This document shows, in pieces, positions 35,338 to 46,048 of a stretch of 64,000 bases of DNA. Below the pieces are notes generated by a model. It worked only from the letters and a program-made list of their open reading frames with translations, made no database searches and was not told the origin of the DNA. Where the stretch lies: contig OY829537.1 in assembly GCA_963691705.1 (NCBI GenBank), positions 66,912,352-66,976,351 of the forward strand, given 5' to 3'. The stretch's first letter is position 1; every line of letters begins with the position of its first letter. A program made the position numbers and the translations under genes. The stretch is from Viola odorata (Eukaryota; Streptophyta; Magnoliopsida; Malpighiales; Violaceae).

Positions 35338-36666
35338 ATACGGTACGCCATCAGAATCCTGCAGCCGTTATCCAATAACGCGGTAGAGTATGAGGCGTTA
35401 CTGGCTGGACTTAGAATAGGAAGAAGCTTTTCCACCAAAGCCATACACGATATGGGAATGATGGGAGACTTGCGACTCAAGATCTACGGAGACTCCAAGT
35501 TGATAATAAACCAAGTCTTGGGACACTCTCAGGCTAGAGAGCCTATCATGGTTCAATATCTTGCTAAAGTGAAATGCGAGCTGTTGGAAATAAAGAAAAG
35601 TGGCATACAGGTTAGCTTTGAGCATATTCCTCGAGAGGATAACGCTGAGGCAGACAACCTTGCCAAACTTGCAGCGAACTTGGAAGCATGCATACCTAAA
35701 GGTGTGTACTATCAAGAAATAGCCATGCATTCCTTCATGGAGGAGCAAGCGTCGCTTTGCGTTGAAGAAATTGAAAACGACTGGCGAATCCCCATAATAA
35801 AATACTTGAAACATGAAGAATTACCAGAGGATAACGCCGAGAGGAAAAAAGTGCTGAAACAAGCGGCGCGGTGTATGTATTATGACGGGGAACTGGTTAG
35901 GAGATGTTTCTCTCACCCAGCTGCCAAGCGTATAACAAAACAAGAGGGTCTTTATACCTTACGAGAAATCCATGAAGGAATATGTGGCATGCATGTGTCA
36001 GGCGGGACCTTGGTCGCGCAAGTTTTTAGGTCAGGATTTTATTGGCCTACTATTCGTTGGGATTGTCACAATTACGTACAAACTTGTCAGAAATGTCAGG
36101 AGTTCTCCAAGATTCCTCGACAACCCTCCACGGAAATCTCTGAAATTGTGGCTCCTTGTCCTTTCGCGAAATGGGGGATCGATATCCTAGGCCCGTTTCC
36201 AAAGGCAAGGTCTCAGTTAAAATTCGTGGTTGTAGCGGTGGATTACTTCATGAAATGGGCAGAAGCTAAAGCGGTGGCCAACATCACAACAGAAAAAATT
36301 TAGCGTTTCTTCAAACATCAAGTTATCATGCGGTTCGGTGTACCCCGTGTGCTAGTCAGCGATAACGAGACACAGTTCACCAGCCAATTTTTTAGAGATC
36401 AATGCGCGGAATTCTAAATTGAGCAAAAATTCTCTTCCGTGGCTCATCCGCAGACCAACTGTCAAGCGGAGGTGACCAATCGAAGCATCCTTAGCGGTAT
36501 TAAGAAAAACCTAGAAGGGTCCAAAAAGAAATGGGCAGATGAGCTGCCGTATGTGATGTGGGCATACCGCATGACCGTTAAGACAAGCACTGGAGAAACA
36601 CCTTTTGCATTGGCTTTCGACACCGAGGCCGTTACACCGGTAAAAATCGGTACTCTGAGCCTGTGA
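35338..36666 (+). pseudogene. Second RNase H (aRH) and integrase of element H
   Basis: The same frame continues: NNAVEYEALLAGLR, KIYGDSKLIINQVLGHSQ and IPREDNAEADNLAKLA complete the second RNase H that marks Tat elements. Integrase then shows the zinc-binding region (REIHEGICGMH, CHNYVQTCQKCQ). The catalytic residues are Asp at 36181 (WGIDILGPFP), Asp at 36361 (VSDNETQF) and Glu at 36469 (QAEVTNRS), with the usual 35 residues between the last two. Stops at 36301 (TAG) and 36415 (TAA) lie between the catalytic residues. There is no chromodomain. Confidence 0.9.
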
Positions 36667-38881
36667 GTAGTGTACTTCAGAGAAGAGCTAAATGAAGAGT
36701 GGTTGTGAGTGAACCTCGATGCGTTACTAGAACTACATGAGGAAACCCTCCTAAAAATGCTACATTATAAGCAAAAAATGACGTGATATCACAACCGGTG
36801 CGTCAAGGAGCGATTGCTGAAGGTAAGAGACTTGGTACTCAGGGAGAAACGAACAGCTGGACAGCGTGTGGGGACACTCAGCCCGAATTGGGACGGCCCA
36901 TACTGCATGACCCGTGTTATTGGAAAGGGAGCGTGTCACCTATAAACACTTGACGGTACTCCCTTACCCAACTCTTGAAACATAGCTCGTTTGAAATTAT
37001 ACCATGCTAGAATTTGATATATCTATCTCTGCACGTTTTGCTAACACCAGTCCTAACTTGTGTTAACACTTGAATAGAGAATATTCTTGTGTGTTTTGTG
37101 GTTGATTGTGTGCAGACGATAAAGGGTGCCAGGAGTGAAAAGTCATATCCTTGTGATGGCCGGTCCTGATCAGACGACTCACTAAGATGAGGCACGCCCT
37201 GGCATACCTAAAAATCTAGTGTTGGGAGTGAAAAGTCTTATCCTTGTGGTAACCGTGCTAACGCATGTGACCTACTAAGACGAGGCATGCCCCGACACCC
37301 CCGGGAGTGAAAAGTCCTATCCTTGTGGCAACCGTGCTAACACAGGCGGCCCACTAAGACGAGGCACGTCCCGGCATCTCTAGGAGTGAAAATCCTATCC
37401 TTGTGATAGTCGGGCTAACATAGATGGTTCACTAAGGTGAGGCACGCCCCAGAGAGATAGTAACTCCATCCTGGAAGTGAAAATCCTATCCTTGTGATAA
37501 CCGGGCTAACACAGATGGCTCACCAAGACGAGGCACGATTCCAGGATGCGAGGTATCAACGCCTGGAAGTGAAAATCCTACCCTTGTGATGGCCGGTCTT
37601 GATCAGACGGCTCACTAAGATGAGGCACATTCCAGGTCGATCATGGGAATACGAAAAAATTGCGATATCCCAGCGAGTAACCAAATGGGAAATGCCTGGT
37701 GAAGTTGGCTGGTCGAGAAAGTGATAGGAGTGGTGCTGGCGACACCCCGACATGGATACGCGAAGGCTCTCAGCGACAACTAACGTTTGTTATTGTATGA
37801 TGTTTTACTGATGCTCTAAAGCAACAATTGAGAATATGCAGGGACATTGTGGAAACAATGGGGAGATTGACGCCCGTGCAGGCGATAGTGTTGTACGACC
37901 TATCCTTGTGACAAGCAACGGCCAACGTTCTTATCGTTTTGATCCAAGAAATATCGTCAGGAGAACGTATGTACTATATCTTCATGATAGCTATTCCTGC
38001 GGAAAGGGATATATTCGCATCTATCTATACGAAATTCTTCGCCACTAATCGAGAATATCTACAATTAGCACGGTATCGTTATGAAGATACTTATCCTGGA
38101 TGACATCTTATAGATTAAGGTATCTTTTCAATGGAGAAGATAGCAGTGTTCGAGGCTGTAACGCCTCTGGAAAGATATTGCCGGTTTGAAGACATATACG
38201 GCTATAGCACCACGACTTCTTCTCTCGCGACAGCAAGTTATGTGCTACGCATCATGGGAAATATTGATTATGATAAATTCACTCCTATGAGTTCTATTTT
38301 TGAAGCTATCTGCTAAGTGACATTGTTCTACCTAGACCTCGACATGGAAATGCGCATGATTAAGTCATGTCGCGATATCTTGGATAATATATGATATCGG
38401 TATTTATGATTCTATGGACAATGCTACGGTTATCCTGCTTCTGCTGAAATCCCATTATCTTGCTGCGTTATGATAACAACCTTAAGCGACACATAGGCTT
38501 ATTATCAGCATCGACATAATAATATTGACGTCATTATCTTATCATGGGAGCTCAAATAAAAGAGGGATAACGTGAGAGAAGACAACCACAAAGGGAAATA
38601 ATAAACAGAATGTACATATATGATAATTGTTCAAAAAACCCTTGAAGGGTTACAAAGGACAAAAACCTCCAAGAGTGAAAAACAAAAATGGGTGACGCTC
38701 GATATCCAAAAAGGGATGACAAAAACATCTATTGCGCGACAGTCTCACTATCCCATTGCCCTTCGCAGCCCCCCGTCTTCGCCCCGCGGAAATGATCCTC
38801 CGTAAGGATCCCTGACCTCTCCCGAAAAGCGTCAATAAGGGCATCAACACGGTACACTTCCTTCCCATGAATCTCCACAAA
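36667..38881 (+). other. Non-coding 3' region of H with tandem array
   Basis: Apart from the array at 37131-37645 I see nothing with coding potential. The short frames (for example 37836-38048 and 38131-38316) have no recognisable pattern. The segment lies between integrase and the convergent end of the antisense gene that stops at 38882. Confidence 0.6.
37131..37645. repeat. Six-copy tandem repeat, 79-93 bp, in H
   Basis: Units start at 37132, 37225, 37304, 37383, 37473 and 37565 with GGAGTGAAAAGTCCTATCCT or GGAAGTGAAAATCCTA. Each continues with CTTGTG, GCTAACACAG or GATCAGACGG, and CACTAAGACGAGGCACG. Unit length varies from 79 to 93 bp through a variable tail. Such arrays after integrase are a known feature of Tat-lineage elements. 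Confidence 0.92.
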
Positions 38882-41146
38882 TTAATCAGACATTATACCG
38901 GCAATCGTCTCGATATACCATTTGCGTATTTCTGCCGACTCCCTCTCTAGAGGGGTTTTTTCCTCTTTCAATGTCGCCTTCTCTTCCTCCAGTGCGACGC
39001 TCTTAACCCTCTCTGCCGTCAGATCAGCAATCCTAGCGGCCTCTTGCTCTCTTGCATCCTGCAAGTCCTTCTTGGCCATCACCAAGGCTAACACTAACTT
39101 CTGGCACTCCCCCGATAGTTTCTTCTTTTCTTCTTGCTCATGGGCAAGCTCTTCGGAAAGCTGACGATGAGCGACATAAAGCCTATCAGAGGTAGAGGTA
39201 AGCAAGGCAACCTTGCACGACATATGCTGGGACCAGTAATGAAACAGGGAGAAAGAAGAGAACAAGGTGGAACGCAATAGACCCATCTGCTCATTCGTAG
39301 TCCGAGAAAGAAGCGCCTCTTCCTCCTCAGGGGACGTTAACGCATGAGCGGCCAAGAAAGAAGAAATCGCCATGGAACTGTCGCCCCCAGCAGTCGCAAA
39401 CCCAGATCTGCGCAAGTTACTCAAGTCAAGCTGATGAGTAACGGGACCAGACTCAGATACCGAACTCAAATCGGCCATAATATGGGGTGCAATAACCCCA
39501 CCAGACCTATACATCAAAGCGTTTGAAGGAATAAAAAATAGATTAGTTGGAGATGGAGGTTGACTAGAGGAAGTGCCCCCGTGAAGCCCAAAGGAACCAG
39601 GGGATTGAAAGGTCAAAAAAATGGCCCCCGTTAGATCCTCATTAAAGCCCATGGCATGGGAGAAGGAAGGAGGAAGTGACGAGCCAAATGAATTGGGTGA
39701 AGTATGAAAGGGTTCAGAAACACCCACAGTCCCCAAAAGGTCAGAAGACTGACCGCTAGAAGGCATCATTGAAGCAAAAATGCCAGCATTCCCCCCTTCA
39801 TTGATAACGGGTCCCGTTGGCAAGTTTGCATTTTCCTCGTCAAGTCGCGGCCTCTTCTCAGGACGTCGAAGCACATGGGACAGGTCCATGTCGTCTGTTG
39901 GCGACAAGTCGGGAGAAACGACAACGGTATCCTATAGACAGAACATTAAAAAGGGTAAGAAATCAAAAGAGTATTAAGAAGCAATGGGCGAGATAACGCA
40001 ATCATGAAAGAAATGCTTACAGTTATAATATCGCTAACCAGCACCTCCGAAGAAACCGTCGCGTTTGAAGGTGGAGTAAGGGCGGCAACGCGTCTTGTCT
40101 TCTTCTTCTTTTTCCTTTTTGTGGGAACTCGGGAAGAAGACGCCTGAGCAGAAGCGACAACAACGGGTACAACCGGAATAGAAACGGGAATGGTGGCAGT
40201 TCCCTCACCGACCGAAGAAGAAGGGGCCTGGACGGGATTTACAGTCACAGTGGGTCGCACGACTGGATTAGCGGCTGTGACGGCTACGACAGAAGCTTCC
40301 TCTATCTCCCTTCTTCTTAGAGCTTTTTTTTCCCGTCTCCTAACACTTTCAGGCTTCCAACCAGGCTGAGGAACTGCACAATCACAATATAACATTAGCG
40401 TTAGTATCGCCTGAAATTACAAAGGAAACGACACGACACTCACTCTCAACACAGGCTCGAATATCAGTCCTGCACGCCAGGTTGCGAGTGTGAACGCTAA
40501 TGTCCAATTCGAGCAGTTTGTCTAACAAGCCTTGCTCAGGTTGAGAAAGAACCCCCCGTCGACCCCAGGCACTACCCCGGATATTGCGATTAAAACCAGT
40601 CCGCCACCGGGGGCTAGGCAATTCGATGACAAAAAATTTATTTTTCCAATCTTCAACAGAAGACTCAAGATGCAGGAGCTTCCAAGTGAAGGGTTTAAGC
40701 GAGTCATCGTCATAACGGGGCGATATCGCTATCACACCCCTACGGCTATACAATTGAAAAAGTGATTTAAGTAATAAAAGGGAAGGAGAGGTAATCCCTT
40801 TGTATTTACAGAGTTCTAGAAATGCGTAGACGCAACAGTATGCATTGGGAGTTAACTGAACAGGATTTACATCCAGAGCAACAAAAAACCTTTCGATGAA
40901 AGAATCAAGAGGAAACTGGAAGCCGTAGCCAAACATCTTGGCATATAAAAGCCTATTGTTACCAAATAATACACTATTAAGGCGCATTGATTCAGAAGCA
41001 ACGGAAACCCTACAATCCTCGGGAATATGGGCATTGTGTTTGGTTAAATGTTCTTGAAGTATGGTTGTAGAGGTGATGGTGGTAACAGTATTCTCAATTT
41101 TTTCCTCATCAACGGACTTGGGCCGAGAATGGCGAGTTCTAGCCAT
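38882..41146 (-). CDS. Intact three-exon antisense gene of H, Transposase_28-like domain
   Basis: Exon 1 is 41146-40444 (ATG 41146), exon 2 is 40373-40021 and exon 3 is 39931-38882 with the stop. The introns have GTGAGT/TGTGCAG (phase 1) and GTAAGC/TCTATAG (phase 0) borders. The exons are 703, 353 and 1050 nt, exactly 702 codons without an internal stop, giving 701 residues. Residues about 67-190 resemble the plant 'putative gypsy type transposon' family (PF04195-like): YGFQFPLDSF, VNPVQLTPNAYC, CKYKGITSPS, WKNKFFVI. An NLS-like KRKKKKKTRR lies at 320-329. A Glu/Lys coiled coil at about 596-690 (RQLSEELAHEQEEKKKL) precedes the C-terminus. A TATA box lies 169 bp upstream. Function is unknown. 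Antisense ORFs are known in some Tat elements. The splice sites are read by eye. Confidence 0.75.
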
Positions 41147-41314
41147 GGCAAAAAAATAAAGAAAAGATAAAGAAGATGACAGATGAGGATAGAAATACCT
41201 TTCTGGGAGAGAAACTCAGAATGCCCAGATGATGGAAAGAAGAAACACTAGTCGGCTTGAGAAGGTGAAGAGAAAATAGAATAACAAAAGGGAGAAAAAG
41301 AAGCATGTGTTGGG

Positions 41315-41322
41315 TTTTATAA
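41315..41322 (-). promoter_or_regulatory. TATA box of the antisense gene
   Basis: On the minus strand the sequence is GGGTTATAAAACCC, 169 bp before the ATG at 41146. It is followed by a pyrimidine-rich leader (CTTCTTTTTCTCCC). This fits an independent plant RNA polymerase II promoter on the strand opposite to the retrotransposon transcript. Confidence 0.55.
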
Positions 41323-41835
41323 CCCTAGCAGTTAGATAAAATGACTGTGGTAACAATCGTCGCGTGTGTGACGCGTTACAAAGAAAAGACGCAAGCAATA
41401 AGTATGATTCTAGGGAAGTGAGAAGACGCCTCGATCGCACTAATTCCTAGGGCACACCAACCCCTAGGCCTCCACAAACAGACACGTGTATTCTAGCCAT
41501 CATGACTCCTCTCGCGCATTAATGAGGGGATCTCAAGCATTAAATGCTCTGAAAAATGGAAACAATTTTCAAACGAAAACAGGCACAATAACGCGAAGAC
41601 CAAGATAACGCGGCGCAGCTTTAAGTCCACTGACAGCTGTCGAGATAACGCAAAGGAAAGGGATAACGCAACAAAGATCAGTCGTTATTTGAAGGAGAAT
41701 TCTAGACATTATTACAAGGAAGGCGTTATTAATTATTACAAACTGAATTGCATCAATGTTTGAAGTAAAAAGGAATAGCAATCAATAGAGATGAATGGAG
41801 TCTTTGACGTCCTTTACGGCATCAGCACCATCCGA
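41323..41835. other. Spacer between antisense paralogues
   Basis: This 0.5-kb spacer lies between the promoter of the intact antisense gene and the end of its broken paralogue. A minus-strand frame at 41569-41781 has no recognisable feature. I see no gene. Confidence 0.5.
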
Positions 41836-44005
41836 TTATGGGAGCACCTTGGTATCGTCGTCGTCACCTCCCTCTTCCTCTCCTGAAGAAAGAAAACCTT
41901 CTTGGCTCTCATCTATCTCATTTATTTTTTCAGAGGCATAATCGGCAATCTTAACAGGATTTAAAGTCCTTCTGCGATAGTAGTCCGCGAATCCGGCACT
42001 AAAGGCCCACATCGTCTTTTTCTTCCACCAGCGTATCTTTGAGGGAACCTTTGCTAAATCCGCATTGCAGGCTGATATCTCTTCAGAAAGAAGATAATTT
42101 TTCTTGTCAGCCGCCACCAACTCCGCCTCTAGAAACTCAACTTTGGCTTTCCCTTTAGACCTTTCCCTTGCAAGTTCAGCACAACAATCATTCAGTTCCG
42201 CCAAGGTATGATTTTGAAGTCGCGTTAACTCCCTCACTTTAGTCAAGGCGGCATCTAGTTGCTCTTTTGAGTTGGGTGAACCTCGAAGCTTGTCACCATG
42301 AGCCTTAAGAAAGTAATGCACTTTGCGGAAGCCGGCTAGTGCATCATTCAGAACATGCGCGTGCTAAATATCGGGAGGAAGCCGCAACAACTCTTCTTTA
42401 ACCCTCAGATGAGCTAAATATCTAACCTACTAGGAAGGTCGTCGGTTGATCTCGCGATAACGGGTCCGACACCCATAAGGCACGGAGCCCGCTAGTGCCA
42501 AAGGCTGACAAATCCAACCGATAAGAAGAAGTCCCTTGAGGACCCTGAGGGGAAAGGTTGGTGATAATAGAGGGAGCAGAACCCTTGGCAGAGTCGTCAA
42601 TACCCGAAACGGAAGTAAAGAATAACGGTTGAGGGGCCCCCGTCGGTGGGTCAGGAAGTGCGCTTAAGCTAGGAGCTGGCGCTACCACGTCAGGATTGTA
42701 GGAGGAAATGGGAGAGTCGGGGGCGTTAGTCGGCGGAAGCGAATCTGCCGTCAGCAGAACTTCAGTGACCGTTGGAGGAATGACAGTTGACGCCTCAGTA
42801 ACCTTTGTCATTTGAGAAGTACTAGCCACAGTAGAAACGTCGACCCCTATGGTGGGGACTTTGTCAACCTTTTTTGAAAAGATCCTAGTAGCCTGACCAT
42901 CCTTCTCCATTCTGAGTTTCTTCCGTTGAGTTGCGGAAGTATGGCGAAGCTCTGTCTCGATATCCATATCCTCGCTATCGCTGTCAGTTATCCTAGTTAC
43001 AGGTCGACTCAAAGTTACTCATCTGCCCCGAACTGGTAACCAATTGTCAAGAAAATGAGAGGCTCAAGCAGGAATAACGCGCCCTCCCCCTACGACTGTC
43101 TTAGTTCTCCTCTTCTTTGGCAAAGTACTTTGATGGCTGGAACCCCCAGGTGGTGGAGAAGCTGGTAGCGTTTGGAGCGGCACTACATTAAAAGGAGCAT
43201 TATTCCCTTCGGATGATTGACCCTCAGCATTTTCTGCCAATGAAATATGTCAGAACAGCAGGCAAATCAAAGCGATAATGTGAAAAGAGAAAAACTCACC
43301 CGTAACAGACTCTTCCAGGTGCTTGTACAAAGCGAATTCCTGAATACGGAAAGACATATCTATCTCTAGCAAGGCGTTAGCGTGAGTTAACTCATCCATA
43401 GACAACACTACTGGGTTTACCCAGGCAGCACTAGTAATCTCCCGATTAAAGCCCCCACGTCACAAACGGGAAGGCAGTTCGAGAATGAAGAAACCGCTCT
43501 TCCAATCAGCCACAGTCTCTTGAAAGCCCAGAAACCTCTACCAGAACGACTGTACAAACGCGTCATTCCACCTTGGGGTGATATCGACTAAGCAGTTACT
43601 ACAATTTAGGCTGAAGAATTTGCAGATTAAATTGACAGAAGGAGTAAAGATACCCTTCGTCTCGCAAGCACGAAGAAAGGCATAAATCCCACACCAGGAG
43701 GAAGGAGTTATCTGAGCGGGATTAAGATCATACTGGCGCAACAACTTTTCTACAGAAGCATGAACTGGAAAATGAAAGCCATAAAGGAATATTTTAAAGT
43801 AAACCAGTTTATATTTTCCCCACAGTGGATCGTGAAGTCGCAGATCATCCTCGGGGACGATAATGGAATAGCTAGGGGGAAAAGAGATACCATGACCCTC
43901 TAATTCGGCCCTCAGAATCGCCGGGCATGAAAAAATACTATGAGTTCTTTCGATCTCTAGATCTAAAGGCCTCTGAAAACCCCTGGTAGCTCTAGTCTTA
44001 AGCAT
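41836..44005 (-). pseudogene. Broken tandem paralogue of the antisense gene
   Basis: The start is ATG 44005 (MLKTRATRGFQRP). Exon 1 runs to 43300, where the donor GTGAGT cuts in phase 1 as in the intact copy. The acceptor TTGGCAG opens exon 2 at 43233. The domain aligns with the intact copy: YGFHFPVHASVE, LNPAQITPSSWC, CETKGIFTPS, ITPRWND. In-frame stops lie at 43538 (TAG), 43460 (TGA) and 43064 (TGA). Downstream are a basic KKRRTKT stretch, a Ser/Pro-rich region (42422-43012, with YRLDLSAFGTSG matching HQLDLSNLRRSG of the intact copy) and, after a frameshift, a coiled-coil tail with acidic end (41836-42321). Divergence is large, so the duplication is old. Confidence 0.75.
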
Positions 44006-44503
44006 AACGAACCAGTAAAAGAAAAACCAAAATGAAAGAGGAGCAAAATACCTTGAAGAAGAAAGTAATAAGTAGACCGTCGGCGCAGACGAAGGGTGAG
44101 AGAAGTTTTCCTCGAGCAAAAGAAGAAGCAGAGAAAGAGAATAGCAGGAAAATTTTTGAAGCGTGAGTAAAAGTGTGAGAAGACCAGAGTTGTTTTCTTT
44201 TAAAGGTCAAATTCAATGACTGAGTAACCTATGAAAATGAGACACGTATGACACAGAAAAAGACACGTGGAAAGACATCAGAAGAATATTTATGGCTAAG
44301 CATTTATATCCTTAGAGGAAGGCGGTTAACAACTAGGAGTAGAAGAAACGGTTACATCAAGCGATAACCAACCGCTCAGCGTCAACTGCCCAATGATTGT
44401 AAAGTTAATGCGAGAATGTAACGGCAAGAAAGCGAAAATGGGGAACATTATTTTATTCATAAAAAAGTCATACGGCATCTACAACATGCATGACGCGTAA
44501 GGA

Positions 44504-44905
44504 TTAATCCTCGTCAAGCCAGTAGGAAGACCAGTAAAAGTCATCTCCATCCGAAGACGGCCACTCCTCGTTAGCAAAAGGGAAAGGCTCATCAACCCTT
44601 TTCTCTTGACCAAGCTTTGACTAACTTGGCTCCCCCTTAGTGGCGGAAGCTGCCATCTCAGCACCAATATCGTTAGAGGAATATCTTTCCATGAAAAGAA
44701 TAATATGAGGAAACAGTTCATTGCCCTTCCGAACAGTAGGGACATGGAGATCAAAAGGCACTTTGGTTGCCTTGAAGGCCTTCCTCTTCGGCCTCTTATG
44801 ACCCTTGCATTGAGAATGTCATCTTTTCAGGCACGACAAAGGAGGATCGTCAGAATCTGGGGAAGTCGGAGGAGTCGGTGGAGGATCACGTTCAGTGACG
44901 TCCAT
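44504..44905 (-). pseudogene. Small antisense ORF of H, two nonsense codons
   Basis: One frame of 134 codons runs from ATG 44905 to TAA 44504. It is interrupted by TGA at 44821 and TAG at 44623. The product starts MDVTERDPPPTPPTSPDSDD, continues with a Lys/Arg-rich KGHKRPKRKAFKATK, and ends with an acidic Trp/Tyr-rich tail (YWSSYWLDED). Both stops can arise by single transitions, from CGA and from CAG or TGG. A weak TATTTAAT lies about 90 bp upstream. I do not recognise the family. Low-complexity ends and a basic core could suit a nuclear protein, which is inference. Confidence 0.5.
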
Positions 44906-45456
44906 GGAATGAGAGTCAACCATAAAATCGTAAGCAATCTCAATGGAGAAATGCAAAGAAGAAGATGAACAGGAAAAAGAAGAGAGAATCCCATTAAATA
45001 GTCAAAGCGAAGAGGCCTCCCCACCCTTTTCGCATGACCTCTCAGAGAAATCAATGCGCTTCGAGAAGAAAGGTCATAATTGCAGAATCGGATTCTGTGA
45101 TCACGCCCGATAGGATTTTTTTGCCAATCAAGAGACACCCAAAAACTGCCCAATCAGTTGATACTGAAGAAACGACGCAGAGTTAATGCGAAACGGTTCA
45201 CGAGAATAATCGACACCACCTGGTGAGCAAGGAAAAACAAGCGCTACAGAAGTCCAACCATTGACGGACTCATTTTTAGTTAGGCTGATGTGGCCCTCAA
45301 TTGAAACGTTAATAAGCGTATCGAGGAAGGAAATAAGTCACATGCAAGATGGCGAAAAGACACTTTATTTATTTATGGCATAACGGCCCAAACATACATC
45401 CGCATACATACATCATGACACAAAAAGAAAAACAAAGGGACGACAGCGGCGAGCGG

Positions 45457-45840
45457 TCAGACATTGGACCCGGCGTCGTCCTCCCCTAGCACAACAGGAA
45501 CCTCCCTCAGAGCATCCGCAACACAGGTCAGTTCAGAGGAGCAAACCCTCATCCCCTTCAAAGAGCACATCAGCAGGTCCTTCCTGTACCGCAGCATGGT
45601 GACGACCACCTCGATGTGGGAAACGGTGGAGGCCAATTTTGTCACGCTCTCCAAAAGGCTGAAGTCCTCCAGAGAAGCCCCGAGCTGCCTGGACAGAACA
45701 GGGGTCATCATCCCCTGAAGCTCCAAGACGTCCTCAGAGGTCTTGGTCATCATGGTCTCTAGGAAACCAATGTTAGCCTCAGTAAGATTCTTCAGAGTGT
45801 GGGCTTTGGAGATCAAGAAGTTTCTAGTCAGCTCATCCAT
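45457..45840 (-). CDS. Small intact antisense ORF of H, unknown function
   Basis: A 127-codon frame runs from ATG 45840 to its stop at 45457. It is first in the antisense cluster, about 200 bp inside the 3' LTR. The sequence is largely helix-forming with regular Leu/Met spacing (NLTEANIGFLETMMTK, LSRQLGASLEDFSLLESV) and a short acidic end (GEDDAGSNV). It has no signal peptide, membrane segment or zinc-binding pattern. A TATA-like TATAAATT stands 58-65 bp upstream at 45898-45905. I do not recognise the family. It may be a fourth accessory protein of this element family, or a chance open frame. Confidence 0.5.
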   Translation of the reverse strand: MDELTRNFLISKAHTLKNLTEANIGFLETMMTKTSEDVLELQGMMTPVLSRQLGASLEDFSLLESVTKLASTVSHIEVVVTMLRYRKDLLMCSLKGMRVCSSELTCVADALREVPVVLGEDDAGSNV

Positions 45841-45897
45841 GATGAAAATACCAAAAGAAGTGCTAAAAAGATGTGAAATTTGCGCGATGAAAGTTCA

Positions 45898-45905
45898 AAT
45901 TTATA
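45898..45905 (-). promoter_or_regulatory. TATA-like element before the 127-codon antisense ORF
   Basis: On the minus strand, GGCCTATAAATTTG lies 58-65 bp before the ATG at 45840. That spacing suits a short-leader plant transcript running away from the 3' LTR. Confidence 0.45.
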
Positions 45906-46048
45906 GGCCTAAAGAAAGGGCAATTGAGAAGACGTGTCCCCCGAAAACTGAGCCACCCCATTACTTCGAGGACTGTTAGGCATGACATGGAAACAAAAGG
46001 AAGCGTTAGCCTTTGGTAAACACTCGGGCTCGTTTACAGTTGGGCTTG

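Noticed and set aside
37836..38316. Short plus-strand frames of 70 and 61 codons in the 3' region of H
   Set aside because: No conserved motif, no start context, and a length expected by chance.
44827..45153. 108-codon minus-strand frame overlapping the small antisense ORF at 44905
   Set aside because: It is in another frame and would start in the presumed promoter and leader. The frame from 44905 has better composition and an independent TATA-like site.
29591..46048. An Ogre-type element comprising ORF1 and the gag-pol at 31145-36666 as one unit
   Set aside because: The gag-pol lies between its own 492-bp LTRs with a TTATG duplication, has a different primer site, and is clearly nested inside A.
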